NCBI GenBank assembly: GCA_051530055.1
Contig: CM121342.1
Location: 6,448,001-6,512,000, forward strand
Reading direction: 5' to 3'
Source of the DNA: Neoechinorhynchus agilis
Taxonomy: Eukaryota; Acanthocephala
Length of the DNA: 64,000 bases
The notes under the pieces are model-generated. The model made no database searches. It saw only the letters and a list, made by a program, of their open reading frames with translations, and was not told where the DNA came from. The translations under genes were made by a program, and so were the position numbers. Positions 12,964 to 25,200 of the stretch are shown here, one piece after another. Positions within the stretch are counted from its first letter, which is position 1, and each line of letters begins with the position of its first letter.

Positions 12964-14934
12964 TCAAAATATTACAAAAGGGCTTGAAGCTATTAGAAAT
13001 GAGAATAAGGAATTGAAAAGTTCCTTAAAAAGCTTAATTAAAACCTTAAAAAAGGTTAGAATGGGAGGGGGCGACGTTGAAGGTCAGCCTGGAAGCTACC
13101 AAACCCGATTCGGAACCGACCAAGAAGGTATATTCAAACAGATAGTGTTCGTTTTTTTACATGTAATATTGGAAAATCCAAAAACTTAGATAATGATTTG
13201 TTTGGTGGGTTTTTACAAGAAACAGGGACCTTCCATCATTTGGCTTACCTATTTATGAATGTTCTTTAACTAAGCCAATCTACCCATCAAATAGCAAAAA
13301 CTACTCCGGTGGTTTACAATCATTTTTGAGAAAAGATATTCAACCGAAAATGATCCGTGAAATTCATACGAATGAGCACGTTATTCAGATAATATCATCC
13401 CTGAATCCTTTTCTAAATAAGGAAGCTTATTGCGGGCTCCTTAAAATAATTTGGGTGAATTTCTACCGCAATCCAAAGTGTAACATTAGAAAATCATTAG
13501 AGGTCATGAAAGAGCTCTTAGAAGTTTGGAAGCCTGATATCATGACTGGTGACATCAATAATAATCACCTGAATGCCTTTAGAAGCTTATTCTCATCTAA
13601 CTATACCACCATTATCTCTCAAGAACCCTCGTTCCACAATTGGTCGCAGATGGATCAATAGTAAGTAAAGATTTAAATGCTTTATTCACCTTGGAAATCC
13701 AAATGAGAATGAGCTGGCGTCTGGGTCATGATGCTTTGTTCTTCACAAGCACTGGCCGAGTCTCTGAAAAAGCGTATAAAATTAACACCAAATCTATTTT
13801 GGTTTTTAATAAAATTTTATTGGAACGAATTGCCGCAATTGTTAGCTGTGCTGCTTAGGTTCAGAGTTGATCTTAAAACAAACTAGAAACGCAGGCTTTA
13901 GGCGTCAAGATCACAATTTGGGATTTCTTATAAAATTAGACAAATTGAATCTAGAAAAAGCGAACATCACTCAATTGCCCAAGTATTTAAAAAAAATACT
14001 TCTCTTCTATTGGAAGGATATTAAAAAAGAGAGGAAAAATCTATTGAAATGTGCAGCTTTCTCTAAAAAATGGCGGAATATAATTTTAAATGAGAAATTT
14101 GTGGACTGGAAGTCCAAAGCAGGTCCATGGATAGGGTGCTCTTCCTATCCTGAAGCAGTTAAATCAATTTTAAACTATTGTATGGGTAAAATCAGACCCG
14201 AGCCATATTTAAGACCAATTAATTTCAACGATAACTTGGAGGAGAGTGACTATTTTCCTAGAGGTGCTGATTTTATAAAGGCCTCGTTGGTGGGTCACTC
14301 ATGGGCTCATAATACGTTCTCGCCTCCATCGGCAATATTTAAACTAATAAGCGAAGAGGTTAAGTCTGTGATGATTTCGAAAATATTTTTTTATTTAAGA
14401 ATTTATCAAATAATGGAGATTAATAAAGTCAAACGTATTTTGATTCCCAAAAATAATTGCAAAAAGATCGCGGAGGTCAAGGAACTGAGGCCCATTTCCA
14501 TTGAAAGAGCGGCAACATGGAAGCTCTTAGATTTCGTTCAAGATAATCATTTAATTCCGCCTCCACAGTCTGATTGAACAATTAGTGGATTTATCTAGAA
14601 AAAGACAACGATATGTCAACGTGTTGCTACAATTGGACATATCGAAAGCATTCGATGAAATTGATCGCTCTTTTATCTCTAAGACTTTAAGATTTTTGAA
14701 AGTGCCTAAAAAACTTATCGACTATACTATGATCCCATTAGAGACAAAGGGGGCATTTTTCGAACTTGATAAGGATAAGAGAATTTTCCATCCTGTTCAC
14801 GGAGTCACCTTTATCACCAATCTTGTTTGTGGTAGCTATGTTTTTTTATTCAAAAACTTCAAGTTTAAAAATGGATCTGAAATTTTAGTTTACGCGGACG
14901 ATATTTCCTTTTTTTTAATAGTAAGGTTTTAATA

Positions 14935-17900
14935 GTTTAAAATTTTTAATGTCAGCATTTCAGATTCAATCTTTGAGTTTTCATTATATCCCTCATTCCG
15001 CGCCACTCCATTGGGCCGTTGCTATCATGTTTGCCGTGTCAGAGAGGTTTCTGAGAAATATCCGAGAGGCAATTAAAAGTTGCCTGTGTGGCGGCAACGA
15101 CTACACATTCTGATGACATCAGAGGTCTGTCAGGTGCGTTGGTATGTATATAACCAGAGGTGTGGGTCGACGCGTTCGTTTTTAAAAAAGAATCTGTTAT
15201 AGTGGGCATGATGTCGCCATGCCATCGATCAGGTGATAAACAGTAGTAACTGCATGTGGTTACTGAGAGGAAATGTACTTGCCAGTTTGGACGATATATC
15301 AATACGAACAGTGAGCCTTAAATTGCCCACATTCTGAGTTCAGCAACCTCGTGTGTGTGGTTTGCACAGGCCGAGGCTCAATTTACCTTGCGAAAGATTG
15401 TCGAAGATGACACCAAGTTCTATTATATCACCGCAGCCCTCGATCAAGATACCGATGGGCGTGTGATTGATATTTTAGAGTGTCCACCTCAAGCGAACAA
15501 ATACAGACGCCTATTGGACGCATTCTCGCTCTCTGAGTCCGACCAGCCGCATTCTGCACATCGATTTTCTCGGGGATTCTGAACTATCGGAGTTGATGGA
15601 CAAGATGCAAGGCCATCTCGGGAAGCACCCATCGTGTTTCCAATTCATTCAAATCTTACCCGAGGATATTCGATCGGTCCTAGTACACGGCAAGATAACC
15701 GATCCTCGAAAATTAGCACAAGCGGCCGACGAACTATGGAAGGCTAAGCAGCTCACCACATCTTCGATACGGCGGTCCAGCAAGAAACAAGGTGGAATAT
15801 GTTTTTACCATCAGCGATATGGTGCGAAGGCTAAACGATACAGATCTCCCTTTTCGATGAGAAATAATTCCGCGAATAAAGCCGAGGAAATAAATAGTTT
15901 ATTCTACGCCTGTGATCAGCGTACTGGACGACGTTTTCTCGTAGATACGGGCGCCGAAGTTAGTGTAATTCCCGCAACGATATCCGATAAATCAACAACC
16001 ACTCATAATCGGACACTCACGGCTGCTAATGGTTCATCCACTAATACATTTGGAAGCAAAATGGTAGTGCTAAAACTCGGAGATAATACGATAAATTGGA
16101 AGTTCCTGATTGCACCAGTGCGGCAACCTATATTGGGTGCGGACTTTCTCGGACATTCCGAACTTCTCGTCGATGTGCGTGGGAAACGGTCAATATGCCC
16201 GGAAACGAATAGAATAACGAACATTTCGTCGGCAACAATCAGACCCGGAGTAAAGATTTCTGAGACAACAATTCCAGATGAGTCACTTTGCACCAATATT
16301 CGGAACGAATTCCCAAACGTCATCAATCGTGTGCAGCACTACATCCAAACTAGTTGTGCTCCTATCCATGCTCGCTCAAGACGTCTCCCTTCTGAAAAGT
16401 AGCGATCGCTCAAACCGAGTTCCACAAATTGGAATCGCTCGGAGCCGGTCGAACAGTCGGTGGAGATGAATGGAACTTTTGAAAGCGCGAAGCAAGCATT
16501 AGCTGACGCCACAATGCTCACGCATCCGGCAATAGATGCGCCAATAGCAATAACAACGGACGCTTCTGATTACGCTGTTGGAGCAATCCTACAACAGAGG
16601 ATTTCAGGAGATTGGAAGCCATTGGCTTTCTTCAGTCGTCAACTACGAAAGCCAAAGCAAAGCTAGCAATTTACTTGGCAATCAGACACTTCCGCTATAC
16701 AGTAGAGGGACGACCATTAACCGTTTTCACAGATCATCGGTCACTGATTTTTGCTCTCGACAACAAAGACATTTGAGCTACATCTCAGAATACACCACGA
16801 ACATTGAGCATGTGAGTGGGCGCAGCAATCAAGTCGTCGATACGCTTTCGGGGGCTATTCTAGCCAACGTTAACGAAGGTATCTCTTTTGAAGCGATGCC
16901 TCAAGATCAACAAGAAGATCCCGAAACACAGGCATTACGGATAGCGAAATCAGCACTGCGTCTCCGAAACGTTCCCATCGGTAACGAAGGATTAACACTT
17001 CTCTGTGACATTTCATCCGGAACACAAAGACCGATAGTACCAACATCGTGGCGCAGAAGTGTATTCGACGCGGTTCACGAGCTGGCACACCCCGGAATAA
17101 GAGCGACCCGCAAGCTAATCACAAGGAAATTCGTCTGGCCTGGTATGGAAAAAAGATGTCGGCAATTGGGCTAAAACATGCATTACTTGCCAAAAAGTGA
17201 AAATTCAACGCCACGTGAAATCACCATTAGAAAAGTTTAAATTACCTTCCGAAAGGTTCGATCATATACACGTTGACCTGGTAGGACCTCTTCCACCTTC
17301 TCAGAGATTTACCCACTTGTTGACAATAGTTGATCGATTTATCCGCTGGCCAGAGGCCATTCCACTCAACCAGACAGATTCACTTTCATGCGCCCTTGCC
17401 TTAATCAGCAACTGGATCTCCCGTTTTGGGGTCCCGAGTGATATTACCTCCGATCCACTTCGCGAATATGGGCCGATATGTCTCAATTATTCGGCACAAA
17501 GCTATACCAAACAACATCTTATCAACCACAGGCAAACGGCATCGTCGAGAGGATGCATAGACACTTGAAGGCATCCCTGAAAGCTCGTTGGAAAAGTCCG
17601 AACTGGATGGACGAACTCCCATGGGTGATGTTGGGTTTGAGGACCTGCCCGAAAGTCGATCTGGAAACATCTTCTGCGGAACAAGTTTATGGCAGTCCAC
17701 TCAAAGTGCCAGGCGATTTTGTATACCATACGAAGGAAACAAGCGATCCAAAGAAACACTTTTGAAGAACTTCGCGAAAAGATCCGTTCCCTAGTATGAT
17801 TCCAGACACCGAACCGTACCAGTTCATGTACCGAAAGTACTGGCAGATGCCCAGTATGTATTCGTAAGACGGGAACAACCCGGAGGTAAACTCCTGCCAC

Positions 17901-18115
17901 TGTACAAAGGACCATATAAAGTGATCGATCGGGCGATAAATTTTTTAAGATTGATTACGGTGGTCGCTCCGAAACAATCTCAATCGACCGACTCAAACCG
18001 GCACACGTCCACTACGATAGAAATTGCAACTCTCTCTCTACACCTGCAGAAAATAGGAACACTACTGGGGAAAGCTGATCTGTAGATAAATCTCCAAAAA
18101 TGTCTTATTATCCCT
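14935..18115 (+). mobile_element. Gypsy-type LTR retrotransposon fossil inside LINE 1
   Basis: The recognisable parts, in order, are: a Gag-like segment (about 15350-15850); an aspartic protease with DTGAEVS (about 15942); an RNase H segment (about 16460-16800, TTDASDYAVGAIL); and an integrase with an HPGIRATRKL zinc-binding stretch and a core around 17200-17770. Gag and protease resemble the CsRn1-like branch of Ty3/Gypsy elements, an identification from memory. The element is broken, with roughly five to ten breaks and not all expected parts present, so it is an old copy. I could not pair terminal repeats by eye, so its edges are approximate. It sits in the reverse transcriptase gene of LINE 1 in the same orientation. 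Confidence 0.85.
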
Positions 18116-18621
18116 AACAACCAGACCAGAGCAACTAATCTTAGAACTTCAACACATTTATCAAATTTTAGAGAGTTGCCGAAGGTTTCGAAAAATAGCA
18201 AGTTATTAGGACTTAAGGTCCCGTTATTTGGATACCCGATTTGCGAGTTGGGAAGGATTCGAAATATGTTTTATAAAGCTAAACTCATAATGAAAAAAGG
18301 GAAACGTTTAAGTCTAAATGATAAAATGGTGATAAATATAATTAAAACCCTTATTTTTGGTACAATTTGTTTTTTATAAGAGGCAGACCACCAGAACAAC
18401 GACTAATGATCTTTTTTAAAATCCTCCCGATTGTTAAAAAGATCAAGTTCTTATCAGCGGAATCAAATAAGGACTTGAATAAAGATCTGGCGATTTTATT
18501 TTTATCCAAAATATGGTTTTATAGCTGTAAATATAAATTGGCAAAACTTGTTTTTAATACACATAATCAAATGTGCCTGCAACTAATGAAAGCAAAGTTT
18601 GATTCAACTAATTTTAAATAA

Positions 18622-18900
18622 ATTATAATCCGAGACTTTCTTAAGAAAAACCTTGATCATTTTTTAGAATCATTTGTATTCCCCTTCACAAACGGTGAGT
18701 TACCTTAACAAATCTTAGGACCATTTATAGGAAATGGAAATATTCGAAACCAAACACGGCTAAATGCGATTATTCTTTGTTTTGATAATTGCGCAGAGAC
18801 ACAAAAGAGTGCGCAATAACGACTAAATCTCAAACAATTGTAGAAAAGGATTGTAATGGAGGTTCTTAGAAAATGAATGATTGTAACCAGTATGAGTTAA
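18622..18900. other. Spacer after LINE 1
   Basis: AT-rich sequence between the last LINE coding frame and the conserved upstream region of the first repeat gene. It may include the LINE 3' UTR. No gene seen. Confidence 0.5.
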
Positions 18901-19376
18901 TAAATAAATAAATTTTTGAACAACGCATTGAACGTTTGATAATACAACAAAAATCATTTCCACATGAAGTTAATTGAAAAAAGATGAATTTAATTCTGAG
19001 AGAAATTCCAATTCTTAAATGCGTCGACTTTTTTAAGAATCCTGCAAAGTCAGCAATTCTTAAGCATTTTAACTTTTTGTTTTGTCTTCTACTTATCATA
19101 GAGATTTTGAAACCAAAATGAATTTGAAAAAGTTGAAAAACTGCACAAATCATATCGAAAAGACGTGAAAAATCAACGATTATATAAAGACATAAATCGA
19201 AGTTGAATAAAATGCACGGAAATAAACTTAAAGTACAGAAACTAAGCGACGTTCACAAAATAAATTTAAGCTTATGAACAACATTTCGCGACATGTTTAC
19301 AAAACTCCTTGGGTATAAAAGGGGGCAGATCGAGTCGATTAATCATTGATCATCAATTGCAAACTCGTGAACTCAA
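18900..19376 (+). promoter_or_regulatory. Conserved 5' region of secreted repeat gene 1
   Basis: From GAACAACGCATTGAACGTTTG to the start codon this region is nearly the same as 35945-36418 upstream of gene 3. Its distal part recurs inverted at 21847-22190, and its last 150 bp precede gene 2. It contains a TATA box (TATAAAA, 19314-19320) in the string GGGTATAAAAGGGGG, about 57 bp before the ATG, so transcription probably starts near 19345. Conservation across copies argues for a working promoter. No AG-type splice site interrupts the leader. Confidence 0.8.
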
Positions 19377-20240
19377 ATGAACTTCAACGCTCTCTTTTTT
19401 GCTTGCGCTTTAATCGCCATTGCATCCTGCTACGGAGACTGCTGTTCTCCAGCAGAATGTAGACAAGAACCAATCTGCGCTGCTGAACCAGCTAAAAATA
19501 TCGTTAAAACATTCAAAGTTGTGGTCCAACGAGCACCAAACAGTCCCGAAATGGCAGCTTGTAAACCGGAACCTGCCCATAGAATGAAAGCGCAAAAAGC
19601 ACCAATCTGTGAACCAGCACAATTCGACGAACCGGAACCAGTTTGTCAAAGTTGTTCTCAAAGGACTTCAGCGTTCAGTCCGAAGTCAGTTTGTGAACCG
19701 AAGGAAGTCTGCGAATCGGAACCAGTTTATAAAAGATATTCTCAAAGGACATCAGGGTTTAGGCAGCAGCCAGTTTGTCAACCGGAGTCAGTTTGTGAGC
19801 CAGCACAATTCTATGAACCGCAGGAAGTTTGTCAACCGGAGTCAGTTTGTGAGCCAGCACAATTCTATGAACCGGAGTCAGTTTGTCAACCGGAGTCAGT
19901 TTGTGAGCCAGCACAATTCTATGAACCGCAGGAAGTTTGTGAACCGGAGTCAGTTCGTGAGCCATCGGTGAAAAGCTCGTCCTCGGCGCCAGCCGTTGCG
20001 ATTCCAGCGATTCGAATAACATTCATCCAACCAAAATCGGAGATCGTGCAAAGTTCAATCCAGGAAAGTCGCGAGGACACTGTACGGAAACCGATTTGTC
20101 AGGAAAGAAGTTCCAAAATCTGTTCAAGCGGCCAAAAGCAGGGGAACGTCATTCGTAAACCAATTTCGGCTCCCTTACGTTCTTGTTACAAGAACGCTGC
20201 TGAAAACGTTTGCAATAAGTGCAACGCTTGCCGTTGTTGA
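19377..20240 (+). CDS. Secreted Cys/Pro/Glu-rich repeat protein, copy 1 (287 aa)
   Basis: A single-exon gene. The first 18-20 residues form a clear signal peptide (hydrophobic FNALFFACALIAIASC). The mature protein starts with a Cys-rich patch. It continues through Glu/Pro/Gln repeats, chiefly an 18-residue unit PESVCEPAQFYEPQEVCQ in about three copies (residues about 138-195). It ends in a conserved Cys-rich tail finishing CNKCNACRC. Cys in almost every repeat and many Gln and Lys residues suggest an extracellular material cross-linked by disulfides or transglutaminase, such as cuticle, eggshell, cement or silk; this is inference. TATA box and poly(A) signal are in place. It is nearly identical to copy 2, which has two more repeat units. 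I know no named family. Confidence 0.85.
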   Translation: MNFNALFFACALIAIASCYGDCCSPAECRQEPICAAEPAKNIVKTFKVVVQRAPNSPEMAACKPEPAHRMKAQKAPICEPAQFDEPEPVCQSCSQRTSAFSPKSVCEPKEVCESEPVYKRYSQRTSGFRQQPVCQPESVCEPAQFYEPQEVCQPESVCEPAQFYEPESVCQPESVCEPAQFYEPQEVCEPESVREPSVKSSSSAPAVAIPAIRITFIQPKSEIVQSSIQESREDTVRKPICQERSSKICSSGQKQGNVIRKPISAPLRSCYKNAAENVCNKCNACRC

Positions 20241-20258
20241 TCTTAGAATTTTAGACTT

Positions 20259-20264
20259 AATAAA
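20259..20264 (+). terminator. Poly(A) signal of repeat gene 1
   Basis: AATAAA lies 18 bp after the stop codon, in the same place in all three gene copies (27290-27295 and 38417-38422), followed by a conserved GTCGTGAATGTCGGGT downstream stretch. Confidence 0.8.
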
Positions 20265-21059
20265 ACTTAGTTGGCAAGTCGTGAATGTCGGGTACGCAAG
20301 TAAAATGCTATTTTTGATCTGTTTCCTTTCCAATTTTACCGAAGAACGATAAATGTTTAAAAAATTTCAATTGTGCATAATTTTCATGATCTAATTTTCA
20401 AAAAGATGCCATTATTTTTATCCGCGACAAATTTAGATTGCAGTTTCTACTTCTTAAACTGGGCTTTTTAAAAATTAACGTTTTTCCGGCAACATTCAGC
20501 TTCTACAACCACGTTCTCCGCGGAGCTCGGATATTGCATAATTTTGAAGCGTAAACTGCTGAAATGTTCCCTAATTCCTACCTTTCAAATTCCGAATAAG
20601 TCCAAACGCTAATTTATAAACGTCTTGTGATTGGCTCTTTACATTTAATAATTTAAACTTTCGTTTAAAAATTGCAATAATGGATCACACCTTTTTTTAC
20701 ACGTTTGCTAAACGAAAAACAAATCGGTTCTATAAAAAGGTTCACTTCTAATAATTTTCTTTTATACTTTATTTTAATACTCTGATGGCGTCAATCATTT
20801 GAATAACATTTTAGTTTGAAAAAAGAAAATGCTGCAGCTATGGATTGCTCGTTATATTGTCAAAAATGTTGAAGTTCGATGAACAAATCTTGAGAAAAGT
20901 TGCTTTTACGGCATTGAAAGCGACGACTAAAGTTAATGGCATTCTTCTTTATGATGTGGAAAACTGTCCATTCCGCTTAAAATCCGCCGCCTAAAGAAAG
21001 TGTTTTTTGAATGGTTTTTGTGATATCCACTATGCAATCACAATTGTCCGCCAAATTAG

Positions 21060-21800
21060 AGCTTCTCTCCATCCTTGGCTGTCGCTATCACGTTAGCAGC
21101 AATGCCTCGTTGTACTGCGAGCGAGATATTTTGCCGCAGGAATACACCTGCTCGTTCGTCGCCTGTGGTTTCTCTGAATTTCCTTGAGAGATCTGGGCCC
21201 TTGCTAAATCCCTATATTTTCGTACCTTCCTCCCTTCCGCTGCACTGGCGGCACCTCCATCGATTTCGAGAAAGTAGGAAATGTTGCTTACTGCGATGGA
21301 CGTTGCGTCCTAGAGAAGGCGTTCGCCCTCCCGCAACGGAAAGGTCGGAATTCAGTCAGGTCGACGACCGTCTAGTCGACAAAGATTTCCGGGTTCCAAG
21401 ATGTTGGGGAAGTTCGCCGTTCTCAACGCCCGAGAAATTGATCTCAGAATGGCATGAGAACCTTCCTCCTGACTTTCGGCAAACGAGACCGTGTCGACCG
21501 AAAGCATCAACCAAAGACCCACATCGACAGCGGCGTGTATATCGGGAGACCAAGCCTTAAGGACACTGCGATTCTCGTTACCTCATCAGTGAGAAGAGTT
21601 CCCACAGATGCCAAAGCAACAGCCTCCAACCACGCCCCCGATTCTCGTGAACAATCGAGCTCGGACGACCCCATCGCGAGAACCTGAAAGTAGAGAGCTG
21701 TGAGCTCTCGCAGCGGGAGGTCCGTCCCAGCTCGACTGTCTGAGGCCATTCACGGGAACATGGTTAACGCCTGTCCGCTGGCACCATTCTTCAACTGCCA
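21060..21800 (-). mobile_element. RLE-type LINE, C-terminal part only (copy 1)
   Basis: On the minus strand it encodes ESGAWLEAVALASVGTLL and RIAVSLRLGLPI, then CRCG...GRHGLVC...GGR, the CCHC knuckle that precedes the restriction-like endonuclease of R2/R4/NeSL-type LINEs. The tail TTGDERAGVFLRQNISLAVQ is the usual C-terminus of this family. The frame is interrupted. The reverse transcriptase is missing, so this is a 5'-truncated copy, truncated near 21800, where it meets an inverted copy of the repeat-gene promoter. Confidence 0.8.
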
Positions 21801-21846
21801 CCACAAAGTCTTAGTCAAGACAAAACTTTTTCCTCAGAATTTTCGT

Positions 21847-22230
21847 CGCTTGTAAACGTCGCTTAGTTTCTGTACTTTAAGTTTATTTCCGTGCATTTTA
21901 TTTAACTTCGATTTATGGCTTTATATAATCGTTGATTTTTCACGTCTTTACGGTATGATTTGTGCAGTTTTTCAACTTTTTCAAATTCATTTTGGTTTCA
22001 AAGTCTTTATGATAAGTAGAAGATAAAACAAAAAGTTAAAATGCTTAAGGTTTGCTGACTTTGTAGGAATCCTAAAAAAAGTCGAGACATTTAATAATTA
22101 TAATTTTTCTCGGATTTAAATGCATCTTTTTTCAATCAACTTCATGTAGAAATTATTTTTGTGGTATTTTCAAACGTTCAATGCGTTGTTCACATAGTCG
22201 CCCATTCAATCGCTGTTCAACATAAACAGC
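21847..22230 (-). repeat. Inverted copy of the Groucho / repeat-gene intergenic region
   Basis: The reverse complement of this block reads from the Groucho 5' flank (TTGAACAGCGATTGAATGG) through GAACAACGCATTGAACGTTTG into the distal promoter of the secreted repeat genes. It ends near GACGTTTACAA, before the TATA box. It contains the junction unbroken by a LINE, so it preserves the ancestral order. It matches the gene 3 upstream version (GCCATAAATCGAAGTTAAAT) better than that of gene 1. Confidence 0.85.
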
Positions 22231-22234
22231 AGTC

Positions 22235-25200
22235 AGCAGTCCTAGACGTCAAATAAAATCACATGATTTGAAGCCTCGCGATCCTCCTGATAAACGCAAA
22301 ACTAATCCGATGGTCAATGACAAGATTAGTTTGGAGGGTCTCAGGGATGGGAATGTTGGTATTCCTCCCAATTTGGTTTTGAGTAAGTCCTGCCCCCCGA
22401 CAGTTTTTCCTAAATAATCATTGGGTTTCCCGCCCCCACATGCAAGTTGTTTTTGGTTTTAGACATGGAAGGGTTAAACTCTTCCAATGTTCCAAGGTAT
22501 GAAAACATACAAAGTTTAACTAAGGTTTCAAATAAAAATGACTCCTCATTCATTCGAGATTTTCATCCAACGGAAAATGGGTGTTTTTTTATTTCTTACC
22601 TCAAATTTTCGATGCCTTGCGTCTTCGTCAGGGAGCTTCCCTTCGGTGATCTGAAAAGGATCAGAGGAGGGCAACGCTGTCCTCTGCCTCGCTGTGTCTG
22701 CTCGCAACCAATCCAACAACTCCCCCACGATTAACGCCTCGGCAATCGAGAGATCCACAGGATCGGATGCCCTGTGTATCACCTCAATCTGGAAGGCTGG
22801 CACCAACGTGAGAGGTAGCGAAATGGGTAGCTCATTGTGCCGATCGGTATGATTGCCCGTCCTTGGATAGCCGGCACAACATCCTATATACCACGCATAT
22901 TGATTGGCAAGACGGTCTGAGGAATTGTCCTTCTTCTTTCCTTGAAGGGCTGCAATGGGAGCACATCAGACATGACCTCGGACAATCATTTTGATCCTCG
23001 TGGTGCTCGGTCTGCGTCAAAATCTGTCCAAGTGATGGCTCTGTCCTGTGGACGACTCGCGTTTTTAACTTGCATTGCCGCAACGCTTTCTTGACTTCGG
23101 TCGTGAATCTTTCATCGACGAATGGCACTTTTGGAACTGGTAGACTTTCCTCGGCTAGTCTACTTCGTCGATCGAATCTTTTCTCTTTTTTCATCGCACC
23201 AGCCGTCAACCTGGTAATGTCCTTGCTAGAATACCCATTACCAGCGAACAGTTGCTTAATCCGTTTATCCGCCTCGTGTTTTCCATGCTCCGTCGAAGCA
23301 CATATCCTTGCTGTTTTCCACATTTCTGTGAAGATAGATTGTTTGATTATCCAGAGATGGTGCAACTCACAGAGGTTCAGGAACGGTAGATAGTCACTTG
23401 GTTTATCCCGAGTAACCTTGATGCGACCTGCTAAATCCATTGAATTTAACTGATCTTCGATTGTGTCGACCTCACTATTCTCGTGGTAGGTTAGCAGCAC
23501 ATCATCCACATATCGGAGATGGATTTGATTCGACGAAAGATGTGGAAAACTGTGCTGCCCCTCTAAGCCATCGAGGAATAGATTAGCCAAGACTGTTACC
23601 CATCGAGAGACCACGGACTTGACGATACAGTTGATTTCGGAATCGAAAAAGGTTGTATTGTAGGACCAGGCGTGTGAGCATCAACACATCAGAAGGTTCC
23701 ATTCCGAACAGGTTTGTCCGACGTTCTTGCAACTTCCTGGCCAATGTATCAATTGCGGCTTCAGTGTCGACATTCGTATATAAGCTTTGGAAATCGAAGG
23801 ACATCACTTTAGATCATTGCAGGATATCTTGCCTCGATTCCAATGTTTCTGTTAGCCCGCGCGTATTTTTAATGTATGCTGGTCCATCTCCAACCAAAGG
23901 AGCCAACATCTTGGCTAGCAGTTTGGATATCCTATATGCTGGTCCATTTATTGTAGATACAATTGGTCTGCATTTGAGCCGGTCTCCTCGCAATAAGACC
24001 TCCGGCATCTTGTGGGTCTTTACCATCGCATATAGAACTGGGGTACCTAAGGGCCCTTGGGTAAATTCGTGCATTTTCGTAAGGTTCCTACTCGCGACTA
24101 TCCTGCGAGAGGGTGTTGGGAAAAGAGGCTTTCCATAATATTACTCCTCATTCAATTCTAAAGTCTCAGTTGATATCCACCAGGAGTTTATGCCGAAACT
24201 CCCGAGCTCCGTATTTAAAAGGAAAATTTAAAAAATGCCTCTCTAAACGTGGTGTTTAAACATTACCTTACTAATTGGTTATTATTAAAAAAAATGGGAA
24301 AGTGTGAAGATTTATCAGATCAAAAAATATTTATCAACAAAATGGGCTCACTTAATCGCATTCGTGAGCTTTAAAGGGCGTTTTTTCTAAAAAAAGATTG
24401 TCAGGTGGATTTTGCGGATATTTCGCGTAAAGCTCCGCTGCTTGTTTTCAATATTCCAAATATGAATCATAAGAACCTTTCTATGCTTCAATAAAAATTC
24501 CAAGTTAAAACTATTAAATTTCTCTTCAATAATCCGGATAAACTCCCTTATGCTCTACTAGTAAAAGGTTCATCTAACATAATTGATAAATTAAAAGGCA
24601 CTTCGACGGGTTTTCTGGCCCATTGGATAAACTTTTCTTTCCCTGGAAAGAACTCGATTTATGATTATATTTTGACACCTTTTTCACAATTCAAAAGTGA
24701 TCCAAAATGTGGCACCTGTGCCGAAAATCATCTTTCTTCATCATACCAAAGCAGTAGAATATGTTGCTGCAATTGTGGTGGAAATCATAAAGCCTTTAAA
24801 AGGTTCTGCCCGCAGCAGTAAAATACTTCAAATCATATGAAAACTCTAACGGTTATAAATCCAATGCCTGGGTAAACAGAAGCAACCCTTCGCGCTCCTC
24901 TTCTCACAATACTTCATTTAGCCAAGCATATGATAGACAGTTTTTGGAATCCTTAGTGGGTCAAATTCGCTCCCTGCAAGACTAAGGCAAAGTTCTTTAC
25001 AAAAAAATGAAGAAAAAGACGTAATAATAAATTCGCTAAAAAAATCACTAGACAAGAACGGTGTCTCGGTAAGCTGTGAGTCGGAAGAGATTGGGATGGT
25101 TGATAATATGGAGGATATCGCAATGGAAGGTCCGGTGGAAGCGATGACTATGGATCAATCTCCTTCCTTTAATCCTTATAAAAGAAAAACGGAAAATAAG

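Larger units (their letters stand above)
11750..18621 (+). mobile_element. LINE 1 (jockey/CR1-like, ORF1 + APE endonuclease + RT), interrupted
   Basis: In order, the element has an ORF1 region (about 11850-13140) with CCHC knuckles (CRKCQGHMAYKC, HCSGEHLSSNC, then a third). Next is an APE-type endonuclease piece (about 13170-13660) with GDINNNH, where GDFNxH is usual. A reverse transcriptase follows (13867-14932) with QLDISKAFD and the YADD box (LVYADDISF). Its 3' coding end lies at about 18120-18621 and contains RGRPPEQRL, also found in LINE 2. Three other elements sit inside: palindromic inserts at 12294-12479 and 12822-12963, and a Gypsy-type element between the YADD box and the C-terminus. 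Reading frames change several times, so it cannot be active. Its 5' edge is uncertain; a duplicated motif (TTTGATGGAG) occurs in its 5' leader. Confidence 0.85.
19229..21690 (+). repeat. Segmental duplication, copy 1
   Basis: This block matches 26151 to about 28730 almost base for base, including promoter, gene, 800 bp of downstream spacer and the reversed LINE end. The main differences are two extra 54-bp repeat units in the gene of the other copy and a few substitutions. Divergence rises only past about 21530. Between 20265 and 21060 the block holds no gene that I can see. Confidence 0.9.

Noticed and set aside
19410-20022. Open frames on the opposite strand and in another plus frame of the secreted repeat genes (also 26333-27053 and 36830-38180)
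   Set aside because: They are shadows of in-frame repeats whose unit length is a multiple of three. They have no signal peptide or conserved start.
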